In this document: piece after piece, positions 35,101 to 43,957 of the stretch | Layout of the letters: each line of letters opens with the position of its first letter | Numbering within the stretch: the first letter of the stretch is position 1 | DNA from: Nematostella vectensis | Lineage: Eukaryota > Cnidaria > Anthozoa > Actiniaria > Edwardsiidae | Assembly: GCF_932526225.1 (NCBI RefSeq) | Contig: NC_064037.1 | Location: 18,531,471-18,595,470, forward strand | DNA: 64,000 bases | Direction of reading: 5' to 3' | The notes under the pieces: model-generated | What the model was told of the DNA's origin: nothing | Seen by the model: the letters and a program-made list of their open reading frames with translations, nothing else | Databases searched by the model: none | Position numbers and translations under genes: made by a program

Positions 35101-38100
35101 GTGATTGTGTATTACTAGGGGACTGTTTGAGAGTGATTGTGTATTACTAGAGGACTGTTTGAGAGTTATTGTGTATTACTAGGGGATTGTTTGAGAGTGA
35201 TTGTGTATTACTAGGGGACTGTTTGAGAGTGATTGTGTATTACTAGGGGACTGATTGAGAGTGATTGTGTATTACTAGAGGACTGTTTGAGAGTTATTGT
35301 GTATTACTAGGGGATTGTTTGAGAGTGATTGTGTATATACTAGGGGACTGTTTGAGAGTGATTGTGTATTACTAGGGGACTGATTGAGAGTGATTGTGTA
35401 TTACTAGGGGACTGATTGAGAGTGATTGTGTATTACTAGAGGACTGTTTGAGAGTTATTGTGTATTACTAGGGGATTGTTTGAGAGTGATTGTGTATTAC
35501 TAGGGGACTGTTTGAGAGTGATTGTGTATTACTAGGGGACTGATTGAGAGTGATTGTGTATTACTAGGGGACTGATTGAGAGTGATTGTGTATTACTAGA
35601 GGACTGTTTGAGAGTTATTGTGTATTACTAGGGGATTGTTTGAGAGTGATTGTGTATTACTAGGGGACTGTTTGAGAGTGATTGTGTATTACTGGTGGAC
35701 TGTTTGAGAGTGATTGTGTATTACTAGGGGACTGTTTGAGAGTGATTGTGTATTACTAGGGGACTGATTGAGAGTGATTGTGTATTACTAGGGGACTGTT
35801 TGAGAGTGATTGTGTATTACTAGGGGACTGATTGAGAGTGATTGTGTATTACTAGAGGACTGATTGAGAGTGATTGTGTATTACTAGGGGACTGTTTGAG
35901 AGTGATTGTGTATATACTAGGGGACTGTTTGAGAGTGATTGTGTACTAGGGGACTGTTTGAGAATGATTGTGTATTACTAGGGGACTGTTTGAGAGTGAT
36001 TGTGTATTACTGGTGGACTGTTTGAGAGTGATTGTGTATTACTAGGGGACTGATTGAGAGTGATTGTGTATTACTAGGGGACTGATTGAGAGTGATTGTG
36101 TATTACTAGGGGACTGTTTGAGAGTGATTGTGTATTACTAGGGGACTGTTTGAGAGTGATTGTGTATTACTGGTGGACTGTTTGAGAGTGATTGTGTATA
36201 TACTAGGGGACTGTTTGAGAGTGATTGTGTATTACTAGGGGACTGTTTGAGAGTGATTGTGTATTACTAGGGGACTGATTGAGAGTGATTGTGTATTACT
36301 AGGGGACTGTTTGAGAGTGATTGTGTATTACTAGGGGACTGATTGAGAGTGATTGTGTATTACTAGAGGACTGATTGAGAGTGATTGTGTATTACTAGGG
36401 GACTGTTTGAGAGTGATTGTGTATATACTAGGGGACTGTTTGAGAGTGATTGTGTACTAGGGGACTGTTTGAGAATGATTGTGTATTACTAGGGGACTGT
36501 TTGAGAGTGATTGTGTATTACTGGTGGACTGTTTGAGAGTGATTGTGTATTACTAGGGGACTGATTGAGAGTGATTGTGTATTACTAGGGGACTGATTGA
36601 GAGTGATTGTGTATTACTAGGGGACTGTTTGAGAGTGATTGTGTATTACTAGGGGACTGTTTGAGAGTGATTGTGTATTACTGGTGGACTGTTTGAGAGT
36701 GATTGTGTATATACTAGGGGACTGTTTGAGAGTGATTGTGTATTACTAGGGGACTGATTGAGAGTGATTGTGTATTACTAGGGGACTGATTGAGAGTGAT
36801 TGTGTATTACTAGGGGACTGTTTGAGAGTGATTGTGTATTACTAGGGGACTGATTGAGAGTGATTGTGTTTTAGTTTGAGAGATAAATTGGTGGGGTCAA
36901 TAATAAGAAAGGTCAAGTTACACCACCCCTCCCTCCTAAAAACACCATGCTGTGCTGACTAACAAATAATGCCTTATATTTAATTACTATTGTGATATCT
37001 TCATCAAATGGCTGGTATATGCACAATTCCTGGGCTTAAAAATACAACTATCCTTTGTAGTATAGATTTTTCTTATACTTTCCTTTCCAGGCTCTAGCCT
37101 TCCCTGATCCTAGGGTAAATATGCGCCCCCCCTTATAGTAGAAAACAAAGTGCAAAAGTGGTCTGTCATGTTGTCACGTTCAGTAGTTAAAAGTCTGGTT
37201 GTCCCAACTGCAGGATTGGATCCATTGTTAAGGGGAGGGGGGAGGCAGCATGATGTCAGCTTTCACATCATCTCTATGCTCACATCATTGTATCATTCTT
37301 GTGCTGTTTTTTCTTGTATGAAGGTTCCTGACGTAGATGCCATTGTTGTTCCTGTTGGGGGAGGGGGCATGCTTAGTGGTGTGTGTATAGCTGCTAAGGG
37401 AATCAAGCCCTCTATCCAAATCTATGCAGCGGAGCCTCTTAACGCTGATGATTGTGCTAAGTCCTTTGCTGCCAAGAAATGGATACCACTTTCTGGTAGG
37501 CAACTATTGGGAATTGATTTAGGAACCCTAAAGACTATGACTAAAGATGCTCTTTATTATAAGGGTGTCTAGGAAATAGAACTTTTTGGGATTAGAAGGC
37601 CTGTGGTTTTACAGCAAAGAAAGGCTCAAATGGACATGTTGGCGGGAATACTATTATATGTAATTATACAATAAATTTTAGAAAATGTTGCTATCTTGTG
37701 TGTTCTGTTGTTTACTTGTTTTGGCGGAAAAGGAGACATTCAAGTCCGTTTGAGCCTCTCTTTGGTGTAATTTTAACTGCAAAAAGGTGATGGTTCCTTG
37801 ATAAGGATGCCAGGAGCGTGGTTTCCATGACATGTTCTAAAATACTTAACCCATTAACCCCTGTCCTGTACCCGCCGTGAGAAGTACCCTCAATCCAAAA
37901 AATTCATAAATACAAAATAATTACAACAAGATCAAGATACTCAGGCATCATTCAAGATACGCACCCAACCGGGTTAGGACAAAACACTGACCTGGTCCTG
38001 GGTCCATGGACCCCTCATCAGGGGCGGATCTAGCTTTTTGCCAAGGGGGGGGGGGTTGACCCAATAATTTTCGTCATTATTTTACCTTCGTAGCCATTTG

Positions 38101-41100
38101 GGAATGAAAAGATACAATGAAAACAATAAAAAAGACAGTCCAAGGGGGGTTTAAACCCCCTAACCCCCCCAGATCCGCCACTGCTAATTGACCCTCTCCA
38201 TGGACCTCCTATAAAATATATTTATATTTTTAACAGATTCACCTGAAATTAAATACGAAATACACCTTCATTTCTGGAGACCAAGGAATCGCTCGTTGTT
38301 CACGCCATCTTGTATTTCTTTTTAATGGCAACCGCTGAATAAGCTATGACATTTAAAATGGTCTCCGCAGTCCCTGGCCTGTTGTTCTGTTTATTTTGCA
38401 GCTATGAAATACCCTCACACCATATTTATATGTGTGTATTTTGTTTTATTTACACTGTCTTACTCTTTTTTACACAAGCAGCCCAAGGCTACTGTCAGTG
38501 GTTTATAAAGGAATGTATGGGTGAATTTATACGTTAGCAAAAAAATACTTTATCGTGAAAAAGAAAACCAAAGACCATGTAATTTATATTGTGTTTAAGT
38601 CTTCCTTTATTTCAATTTTGCCTATAGAATGTCAGTAGAGCGAGTTTGAAGCCCGCTATGAATTGTGTTTCTTACAGTAAATAGAAATAGTACAGGTTAG
38701 AGACTCCATCGGCTAACTTTCATCACACAACTACTTCGAGGCCCGATAAAACACGTAAAAGTCAACCAGCCGCCAATCCAGCACCAAAACACTTTGAAAA
38801 CATACACCGTACCCTGGGTACCCTGGGTACCAGAGGCTCGAGCTTCATTATTCGTGTACTGTCACGCCGGTCTTCGCTTCTCGTAGCCAAGACTGGCGTG
38901 ACAGTAAACGGGTGAAGCTCGAGCCTCTGGTACCCAGGGTAATTGTACCGAGTCTCACGTCACAGATTTGCGAATTTCACTCACCGCCGACTGTCGAATG
39001 CACCATGAGTGGCGGCAGATCGTGGACAGCAATCGCCATTAAAAATTACAAGATGGCGTGAACAACTATCGATTCCTTGGTCTCCAGAAGTGATGGTGTA
39101 TTTCTTATTTAATTTCAGGTGAATCAGTAACAAATTTGTATATAGATTCTATAGGGGGTCCATGGACCGGGTCCATGAGGGTTCCATGGACCGGGGGTCA
39201 GTGTTTTGTCCAAACCCAAACCAACCAAACCGATAGGGAGTACTGTAAAAGTCAAATGATAGCTCGGCTTCTTGGACAAATAATAAAACAAGAAAAATCA
39301 ATGATAGGATATTTGTTGTTGCTTGGCTTTAGTGTGAGAACAGTCTGTTGTTCTTATGGGGCGACATCGGCTGCTGTACACGTATCTTCTGGGGTACCTC
39401 AAGGCTCTGTACATGGACCTCTTATGTTTCTAACCTACATAAACGACATAGGCAATGACTGCACATCTAAAATCATACTATTTGCAGACGATACAAAATA
39501 TATATAGCGTCATCGAATCATCAAGTGACGCTCAACAGCTGCAATCTGACCTCACTATCATTGAGAGCTGGGCGACTAAATGGGTCATGAGCTTTAATCC
39601 ATCTAAATGCTTTGTCATGAGAGTAACCCGTAAAACTAATCCGGCCATACCCTGAAATCTGTTGACCACCACCCATACTTAGGAGTCAAATTATCTGAAA
39701 CACTCTACTGCAGTCACCATATCGATAGTAAAGTTTCTAATGCCAACCAAATGCCTGGGTTTTATACGAAGAAATTTTAATTATTGCCCTAAATCCATTT
39801 CTCTTAAAAGTCATTTATTGAACTGAGCCCAAACACTGAGGCATATAGAAACTCGTTCTTCTGCAAGACTGCCACTCTAGAGGCCACGTCAGTTTATTAA
39901 TTTAAGGAAAAGCTGAGTTCTAAATAGTTTTTATTTAATTTTAATCTTACTTTTTTGTTTTTTTTTTTATATCTGGACACTACTGATTTATTTTTATTCT
40001 CCCTTATTCTTATTATTTTTTATTTATTTTATCCTATATTTCAATTTAATCTTATCTTTTTATTTTATTTTAGAAATTTCCCCCAAATGTCTTGCCTGAT
40101 GGGTACTCCCTTTGCAAGGCCCCCCAATATTTAGATGTAGATGTGGCCTGAGCCTGCCTTTCACTTTATTGTAAGCGCTGTTTATGTTGCTTAAATCCTT
40201 ACCAGTGTTACTAAAATTAACATAACAGAACTTCGACATGGAGACTGTTCTGGAGCCTTATTGCCTGGACCTGGATCCAAATTCACCCACGGCGGCAAAA
40301 GAGTAGAAACATTGCCTTAAGACATTCGAAAACTTCATCGCTTTAATGATCGTTATAGAAACCTCGTAAATTGTCTCCCATAATGTCTACGAGTATATTA
40401 AGAACTGCATGACTGAATCTTTAGAAAGTCTACACTTCTCCCTGAAGACGGACCAACGTTCTGTGGCATTCATGTTCGACAACAGGAAACGCACGAAAGT
40501 AAAGAACAATTAGATCCTAGACTGGCGACTGGAATTAGCATCATTCTGCTACAGTACACAGTGAAATACAGGCCTGGGAAGGATAACGTCGCTCCCGACT
40601 CAGTCACAAGAGCTTTCACTGCCTCGATGCCAGCAAGCAGCCTCGCTGAGATCCTTGCAGCACTGTGCCACCTTGGTGTAACACGGATGTTGCACTTTGT
40701 GAAGTCCAGGGAACCAACCCTACTCTACGGACGAAGTGCAGAAAACATGAACAACCTGTGCAGAGCTCAAGCCACAGCTCTACCGACCCGAGGCCAGCGT
40801 CCTTATCAAGGCAATACAGCCCATGGACTTTAAGGGGCCCCTGCCTACTTTAACTCATAACCCATATATCCCCACAGTGCTGGATGAGTACGCTTCTCAT
40901 TTGCTTTCCAGTGCCAAAACATGCACTCCTCCACTGTTATCAAGTGCGTTATGGTACTCGGCACTTTATCCACTCGGACCGGGGTGCCTCACTGATCTCA
41001 CAAGAGTTAAAAGAGTACCTATCAACACGAGGGGTTGCATCGAGTAGAACCACACCCTACCACCCCATCAGAAATGGTCAAGTCGGGTAGTACAATGGTA

Positions 41101-42728
41101 TTATCTGGAAGGCAGTACAGCCTGCCCTCAAATAGTCGAATCTACCAGTAGCTAAATGGGAACAAATGCTTCCAGATGCACTCTACTCCGTTCACTCTTC
41201 AACCAACACAAGGTTTTTCAGCTTCCAACACCAATCTACGCACGGCACATCGCTACCTACCTGGCTTTAGTCACCTGTTCCGGTACTACTTCGCCGATTT
41301 GTGCGTGCTTACAATAATGACCCCCTTGTCGACCAGGCTGAGCTGAAAGATGCGAACCTTACATATGCACACATCCAGTCTGTCCAACTGTCTCTCTCAG
41401 GGACCTCGCTCCATGCCCACCCTAGGTTACCTACCCACAGATCAGTCAAGAGGGTACATTCCAAGGGAAAGCAGCTCCTACTCAAACGACTCCACCTACT
41501 CTTTCTGCTTTGGAGACACCAGCCCCAATCCTCCCTGATTCAGATTTGGGGACCGAAGTCGGGTCAGCCCAAGAAAATACAATGTCTACTTCTTAAAGGC
41601 TTTTGAAACCCATGAAAAACCGTTGTGACATGACCAGTCAACACACACCTCTCCTCACAGTTAGGCTTTTTTCTTTAAGTATTTCATAATTTCATGTCTG
41701 TGTGCCCTGACATTTTCATGTCAGGGCACACAGACCCAGAATAGAAGTGTAAATAATTTTGGAATCAAACAAGAAAGAAATCCCCATCCACCTTTCCTTG
41801 CATTTATAAGCACAGCATTCAATTACTCCCCAATAGACCTGATTATGTCCTAGGGCAGTCTCACAATATGCTAATACATGTATTTATAATGAGTAACAAG
41901 CCAACTGCCAACTTAGGCTGGCCTCAGAGTAGCTTGTAAGATGAAAGATCGGACCAAAGCACTGTTGGATACCTCTGACTAGTTACAGCAGTGTTTTGAC
42001 AGGCTGTAAAAAGAACTCAAAATAAGGGGTATTCGTTTTCAATCTTTTTTTATTTTATTTCCAGAATTGGATGAGAATGAAAAAGGGGGGACTGAAACAA
42101 TTTTTTGACGATCTTTCAAGACCCACATATGACCTACTGTCTTTGTTGGCCAAGGGGAGTGTGTGCACACCCGGTGTGTCTGCCTGAATTTTGCCAGGGG
42201 TCAATGGTTTAAACATTATAGTGAAAGAAAGTGTCATTAGCTCCATTTCACTCTTAATTATCATATACTTATCACCAATTTTTTTTTTTTATACCATCCA
42301 TCTAAACAGTAGAGCACCCCGTTGTCTGCCTTCTACGTCAACCCTAGACCTGGACAAGATTTCAATGTATATACATAGAAGTGCTTTTTTGCCCAGGAAT
42401 AAAAAGTTTTTAATCATTATCCACTTTTTACACAGGACCCCCCAACACCATTGCTGACGGTCTGAAGACAAGCCTTGGTCACCTGACATGGCCAATCATC
42501 AGAGATTCTGTTGCTGATGTTATTACAGTGACCGAAGAAGAAATTATCACTGCCATGCGGCTCGTCTGGGAGAGAATGAAGCTAGTTATTGAGCCCTCTG
42601 CTGCCGTAGGAGTCGCAGCAGTACTATCAGAGAGATTTAAAGATGTTAGCTCGGGCAAGCTTCCCAAAGTTGCAGTGATACTGTGTGGAGGGAATGTGAG
42701 CTTGGATAAATTGCCTTGGAATAAGTGA
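23160..42728 (+). CDS. SRR: Serine racemase (PLP-dependent, fold type II), complete, five coding exons
   Basis: The enzyme interconverts L- and D-serine and dehydrates serine to pyruvate in the cytosol. Exons 23160-23339, 24032-24277, 31329-31454, 37324-37495 and 42436-42728 have AG/GT borders and consistent phases (0,0,0,1), giving 338 residues (human 340). Lys60 in AFKFRG is the PLP Schiff-base lysine (human K56). Ser93 in HSSGNH corresponds to the re-face Ser84. The phosphate loop GGGG is at 196-199. Glu221, Ala225 and Asp227 in AAEPLNADDC match the divalent-metal site. The serine that contacts the PLP ring nitrogen is replaced by Cys325 (LCGGNV), as in some serine dehydratases. The active-site loop PPYDHPHI has no triple serine, the mark of metazoan aspartate racemases, so serine racemase is preferred. 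Start: first ATG in frame, just after an acceptor-like site. Introns 1-4 are stuffed with repeats and transposons; intron 3 begins with a minisatellite copying the exon 3 end. Confidence 0.93.
23663..23970. mobile_element. Palindromic MITE in serine racemase intron 1
   Basis: About 308 bp with long imperfect inverted repeats: TTTACAGTGAGGACA at the left and TGTCCTCACTGTAAAA at the right. The arms stay similar over most of the length (cagccaatgagaaa / tttctcattggctg). No coding sequence is seen. Confidence 0.75.
24278..25430. other. Serine racemase intron 2, left part
   Basis: Unique-looking AT-rich intron. Short ORFs show no recognisable protein. It includes a small cluster of ttattacatttgtgggc words at 25215-25300. 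Confidence 0.55.
25440..25617. repeat. 18 bp purine-rich minisatellite
   Basis: About nine to ten copies of gggggagggtcaccattt, with a G-run expansion near 25573-25585. It is G-rich on the plus strand and adjoins the pyrimidine array that follows. Confidence 0.88.
25672..26682. repeat. 12-13 bp pyrimidine-rich minisatellite
   Basis: About 78 copies of tttccctattgcc with c/t variants. The plus strand is almost purely pyrimidine apart from the attg core. All three plus frames stay open (LLPFPIAFPYCLS repeats), which is a result of composition and not a protein. It lies in serine racemase intron 2. Confidence 0.92.
26927..28612. repeat. 44 bp minisatellite with CAG|GTATAG core
   Basis: About 40 copies of a 44 bp unit (ttgacaggtatagtagttgt, then ttgattacttatgttattaatata); some copies lack a 10 bp tatgttatta segment. 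Each unit has a strong donor-like CAG|GTATAG on the plus strand, the direction of the host gene, but no coding exon precedes it. Confidence 0.92.
29425..29525 (-). mobile_element. tRNA-like SINE head
   Basis: On the minus strand TGGCAGAGTGGTTAAGG (29510-29494) is a good A box, and GAGTTCGATCC (29467-29457) is a B box at normal tRNA spacing. The sequence between can form a tRNA-like anticodon arm. It lies inside the Ginger-like element, with a purine-rich stretch (plus strand pyrimidines, 29290-29420) downstream. It could also be a decayed tRNA pseudogene. Confidence 0.55.
29607..30575 (+). pseudogene. Integrase (KRBA2-like, H2C2 zinc finger) with deleted catalytic core
   Basis: An ATG-initiated frame of 62 codons ends in a stop at 29793. 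A second frame at 29800-30303 continues the protein: VLSQAHKAICHRGRDKTAKY resembles the H2C2 zinc-binding region that precedes the integrase core, and LEMDLIDF is where the first catalytic Asp is expected. The text then jumps to a lysine-rich stretch and, after a stop at 30301, to a tail in another frame (GPLHPNSLLAKI) typical of the C-terminus of KRBA2-like integrases. The remaining D and E of the DDE triad are missing. One zinc ligand also looks replaced (ICKLH). It encodes no active enzyme. Confidence 0.7.
30716..31012. repeat. 24 bp repeat with telomere-like TAACCC words
   Basis: About 12 copies of ctacttaaactaaccctaac plus ccca. Each contains one or two TAACCC words, but the period is 24 bp, so this is not a true (TTAGGG)n tract. 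It lies inside the Ginger-like element just before its right TIR. Confidence 0.85.
31426..34912. repeat. SRR: 44 bp minisatellite copying the serine racemase exon 3 tail and donor
   Basis: About 79 copies of a 44 bp unit: GGGACAATGGCATTAGAATT, GCTACAAGAT, then a 14 bp intron piece gtgagtattactag. The first copy is the real end of exon 3 (ends 31454) with its donor gtgagt. Later copies fall into two main donor types: ...AAGAC|GTGAGT keeps a donor, while ...AAGAT|GAGAGT loses the GT. The 30 exon-derived bases are in the exon frame and would read GTMALELLQD. Native exon has cAGGGGACA where the repeat has tAGGGGACA. Confidence 0.94.
34913..36872. repeat. 32 bp minisatellite derived from the 44 bp array
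   Basis: About 60 copies of a 32 bp unit (ggggactgtttgagagtgat, then tgtgtattacta) with gattg/gtttg variants. It shares the ggggac, gagagt and tattacta parts of the 44 bp unit but lacks its exon-like core. The array switches abruptly at about 34912. A ~550 bp block is repeated (compare 35690-36000 with 36170-36540). Confidence 0.9.
36880..37323. other. Serine racemase intron 3, right end
   Basis: Unique sequence between the arrays and the exon 4 acceptor (tgtatgaag at 37315-37323). Nothing recognisable beyond intron. Confidence 0.6.
37851..37970. mobile_element. Left end of the ~1 kb TIR repeat family (copy A)
   Basis: It begins ttaacccattaacccctg and matches the left ~120 bp of the copy at 50833 (shared caaaaaattcataaat and acaagatcaagatactcagg). 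It stops where the foldback-type element begins. Confidence 0.6.
38019..38183. mobile_element. hAT-like MITE
   Basis: 165 bp with ends CAGGGGCGGATCTAGC and GATCCGCCACTG, the terminal pattern common to hAT MITEs. It contains G- and C-runs. An 8 bp target duplication is not clear. Confidence 0.65.
38820..38940. mobile_element. Hairpin MITE with double stem
   Basis: Outer stem: ccctgggtaccagaggctcg / cgagcctctggtacccaggg, extended through agcttca. Inner stem: actgtcacgccggtctt / aagactggcgtgacagt. The two stems could form one long interrupted hairpin. A degraded relative lies at 61533-61600. Confidence 0.7.
39300..39920 (+). pseudogene. Non-LTR retrotransposon reverse transcriptase fragment
   Basis: Contains SSGVPQGSVHGPLMFLTYIN and LFADDT, the RT motif 4 and the catalytic FADD box of CR1/Jockey-like LINEs. 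The frame shifts near 39505 and continues with LQSDLTIIESWATKWVMSFN (the W...W.M.FN..KC motif), then after a stop near 39653 with HHPYLGV. Several stops follow. A 5'- and 3'-truncated, dead LINE copy in serine racemase intron 4. Confidence 0.8.
40236..41590 (+). pseudogene. Ty3/gypsy retrotransposon remnant (gag fused to RNase H-integrase)
   Basis: The left part (about 40240-40440) resembles a gag N-terminus (DLDPNSPTAAKE). It then jumps to the end of reverse transcriptase/RNase H (TDQRSVAFMFDNRKRT, KYRPGKDNVAPDS). The integrase zinc region (ALCHLGVTRMLHF) and parts of the integrase core (MDFKGPLP, IHSDRGASLISQELKEYL, TPYHPIRNGQV) follow in order across several frames. Many stops and frameshifts; protease and most of RT are missing. 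No LTRs were recognised. Confidence 0.75.
41590..42212. mobile_element. Right part of the ~1 kb TIR repeat family (copy B)
   Basis: Matches 51190-51838 in order: ccagtcaacac, cagacccagaatag, gcactgttgga, gactag. It ends ccaggggtcaatggttta, the inverted counterpart of the family's left end. It contains a 17 bp perfect hairpin at 41697-41734. Confidence 0.6.
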
Positions 42729-42893
42729 GCTCGGGCAAGCTTCCCAAAGTTGCAGTGATACTGTATGGAGGAAATGTGAGCTTGGATAAATTGCCTTGGA
42801 ATAAGTGAGATTTTCATAAGCATGTTAGCTCCGGAAAGCTTCAAAAAGTCGCAGTGATACTGGCTTGGATAAAGTGCCTTGGAATAAGTGAAT
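42729..42893 (+). repeat. SRR: Tandem copies of the serine racemase C-terminal coding tail in its 3' UTR
   Basis: The last ~80 bp of the coding exon (gctcgggcaagcttcccaaa through ttggaataagtga) is repeated directly after the stop codon with only a few changes (42729-42808). A third, more diverged and partly deleted copy lies at 42824-42893. Each ends in an in-frame-looking stop. The first copy's stop precedes them, so they are 3' UTR. Confidence 0.88.
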
Positions 42894-43129
42894 GTTAAGG
42901 AGGAACTGCTGTTTGCTAATGGTTTGAGCCCGGGCTTTTATACTGCCAGATTCTAAGAGCGTGGGGAGGAATTGGAGCGGGATTGAATGTTATTTTCTTA
43001 ACTAGTTTGTTTTATATAAAAATATCTCCAAGTTAGTAGTTATACTATAGATACTAATGATAAGCCATATCGATACTTAAAAGCGATTGTCTTTAATTGG
43101 TTTTAAGATCCCTGCTGCCTCTTGGTGAT

Positions 43130-43222
43130 CATAAACACTTATGTGCAAATATAAACACTTATGTGCAAATATAAACACTTATGTGCAAATATAAACACTT
43201 ATGTGCAAATATAAACACTTCT
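43130..43222. repeat. 20 bp tandem repeat
   Basis: Five copies of ataaacacttatgtgcaaat downstream of serine racemase. Confidence 0.92.
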
Positions 43223-43269
43223 GTGCAAATCTCTGTATCATGTTAGTGCAAAGTGTGGACAAAATTCGA

Positions 43270-43680
43270 GAAGATAGATAGATAGATAGATAGAAACTTT
43301 ATTAAAGTGTCATAAACAACCTCTAGCCGGGGATAAGACCCCTACTAATTGGGGGACACTTTGAGTGTATTGTTAGTAAGCATTGTAAGCACTGTCACTG
43401 GGGGTGGTCACTGCCAGAGGGTTTATTGCGTCCCCAGTGGTTCTTTTACGTCCCTTCGGTTCAGGTTAATGTAGTGCAGCTTGAAGAGACGGGACCTCCG
43501 GTTTAGTGTCCTTATCCGAGAAGACTGGAAACACGGGAGAATAACTTCAACTCACTTGTGACACAAATTCGAACCAAGGCAGGAACCCGGAAAAATCCCC
43601 AGTTTGAGCCAGGATTCGAACCTTGGCCACAGCGGTGAGAGGCCGACGCGCTAACACACTCGGCCACCCGTGCTACCACA
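43270..43680 (-). mobile_element. tRNA-derived SINE
   Basis: On the minus strand the head has an A box TGGCCGAGTGTG (43667-43656) and a perfect B box GGTTCGAATCC (43622-43612). About 300 bp of tRNA-unrelated body follows, ending in a (TCTA)n tail (43273-43293). Head, body and simple-repeat tail are the usual SINE layout. It sits between the convergent 3' ends of serine racemase and NSRP1. Confidence 0.72.
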
Positions 43681-43780
43681 AAATTTGGAAATGATGGCTC
43701 TATTGGTTTTACAATAAAGAATAAACCGGAAAAATTAGTGTACGAATATTCAATAGTTTATTGGGTAAAATCAATTTTAT

Positions 43781-43795
43781 TTAGACATCTTTATT
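43781..43795 (-). terminator. Probable poly(A) signal of NSRP1
   Basis: AATAAA on the minus strand (gcaataaagatg), about 165 bp after the NSRP1 stop codon. On the plus strand a caataaagaataaa near 43710 could serve the convergent serine racemase gene. Confidence 0.45.
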
Positions 43796-43957
43796 GCATA
43801 TAGATATACAATTTAAAAGATGCAATTGCCAGAATAGGGTATTGCTGGACCAAGGCTGACTATACTGTTTCCTTTTTTCATTGTTTCATTATTTCAAGAT
43901 GGAGTTATTAATAATAAAGAATCCGCTGACGGGCATGTACTATTTTTCCTAGTTACC

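Larger units (their letters stand above)
37971..39217. mobile_element. TIR element with ~200 bp inverted ends, hosting two nested insertions
   Basis: Left gggttaggacaaaacactga (37971) matches inverted tcagtgttttgtccaaaccc (ends 39217). The arms continue through gtccatggacc, gattcacctgaaattaaat and ccaaggaatcg to gccatcttgta. A hAT-like MITE interrupts the left arm (38019-38183) and a hairpin MITE lies in the centre (38820-38940). Non-coding, in serine racemase intron 4. Confidence 0.7.

Noticed and set aside
37150-37323. In-frame extension upstream of serine racemase exon 4
   Set aside because: The ORF continues upstream by chance. The protein family joins ALELLQD directly to VPDVDAIVV, and the tgtatgaag acceptor fits that join.
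43605-43680. Functional tRNA gene
   Set aside because: A and B boxes are good, but the acceptor stem does not pair and a SINE body with a simple-repeat tail follows.
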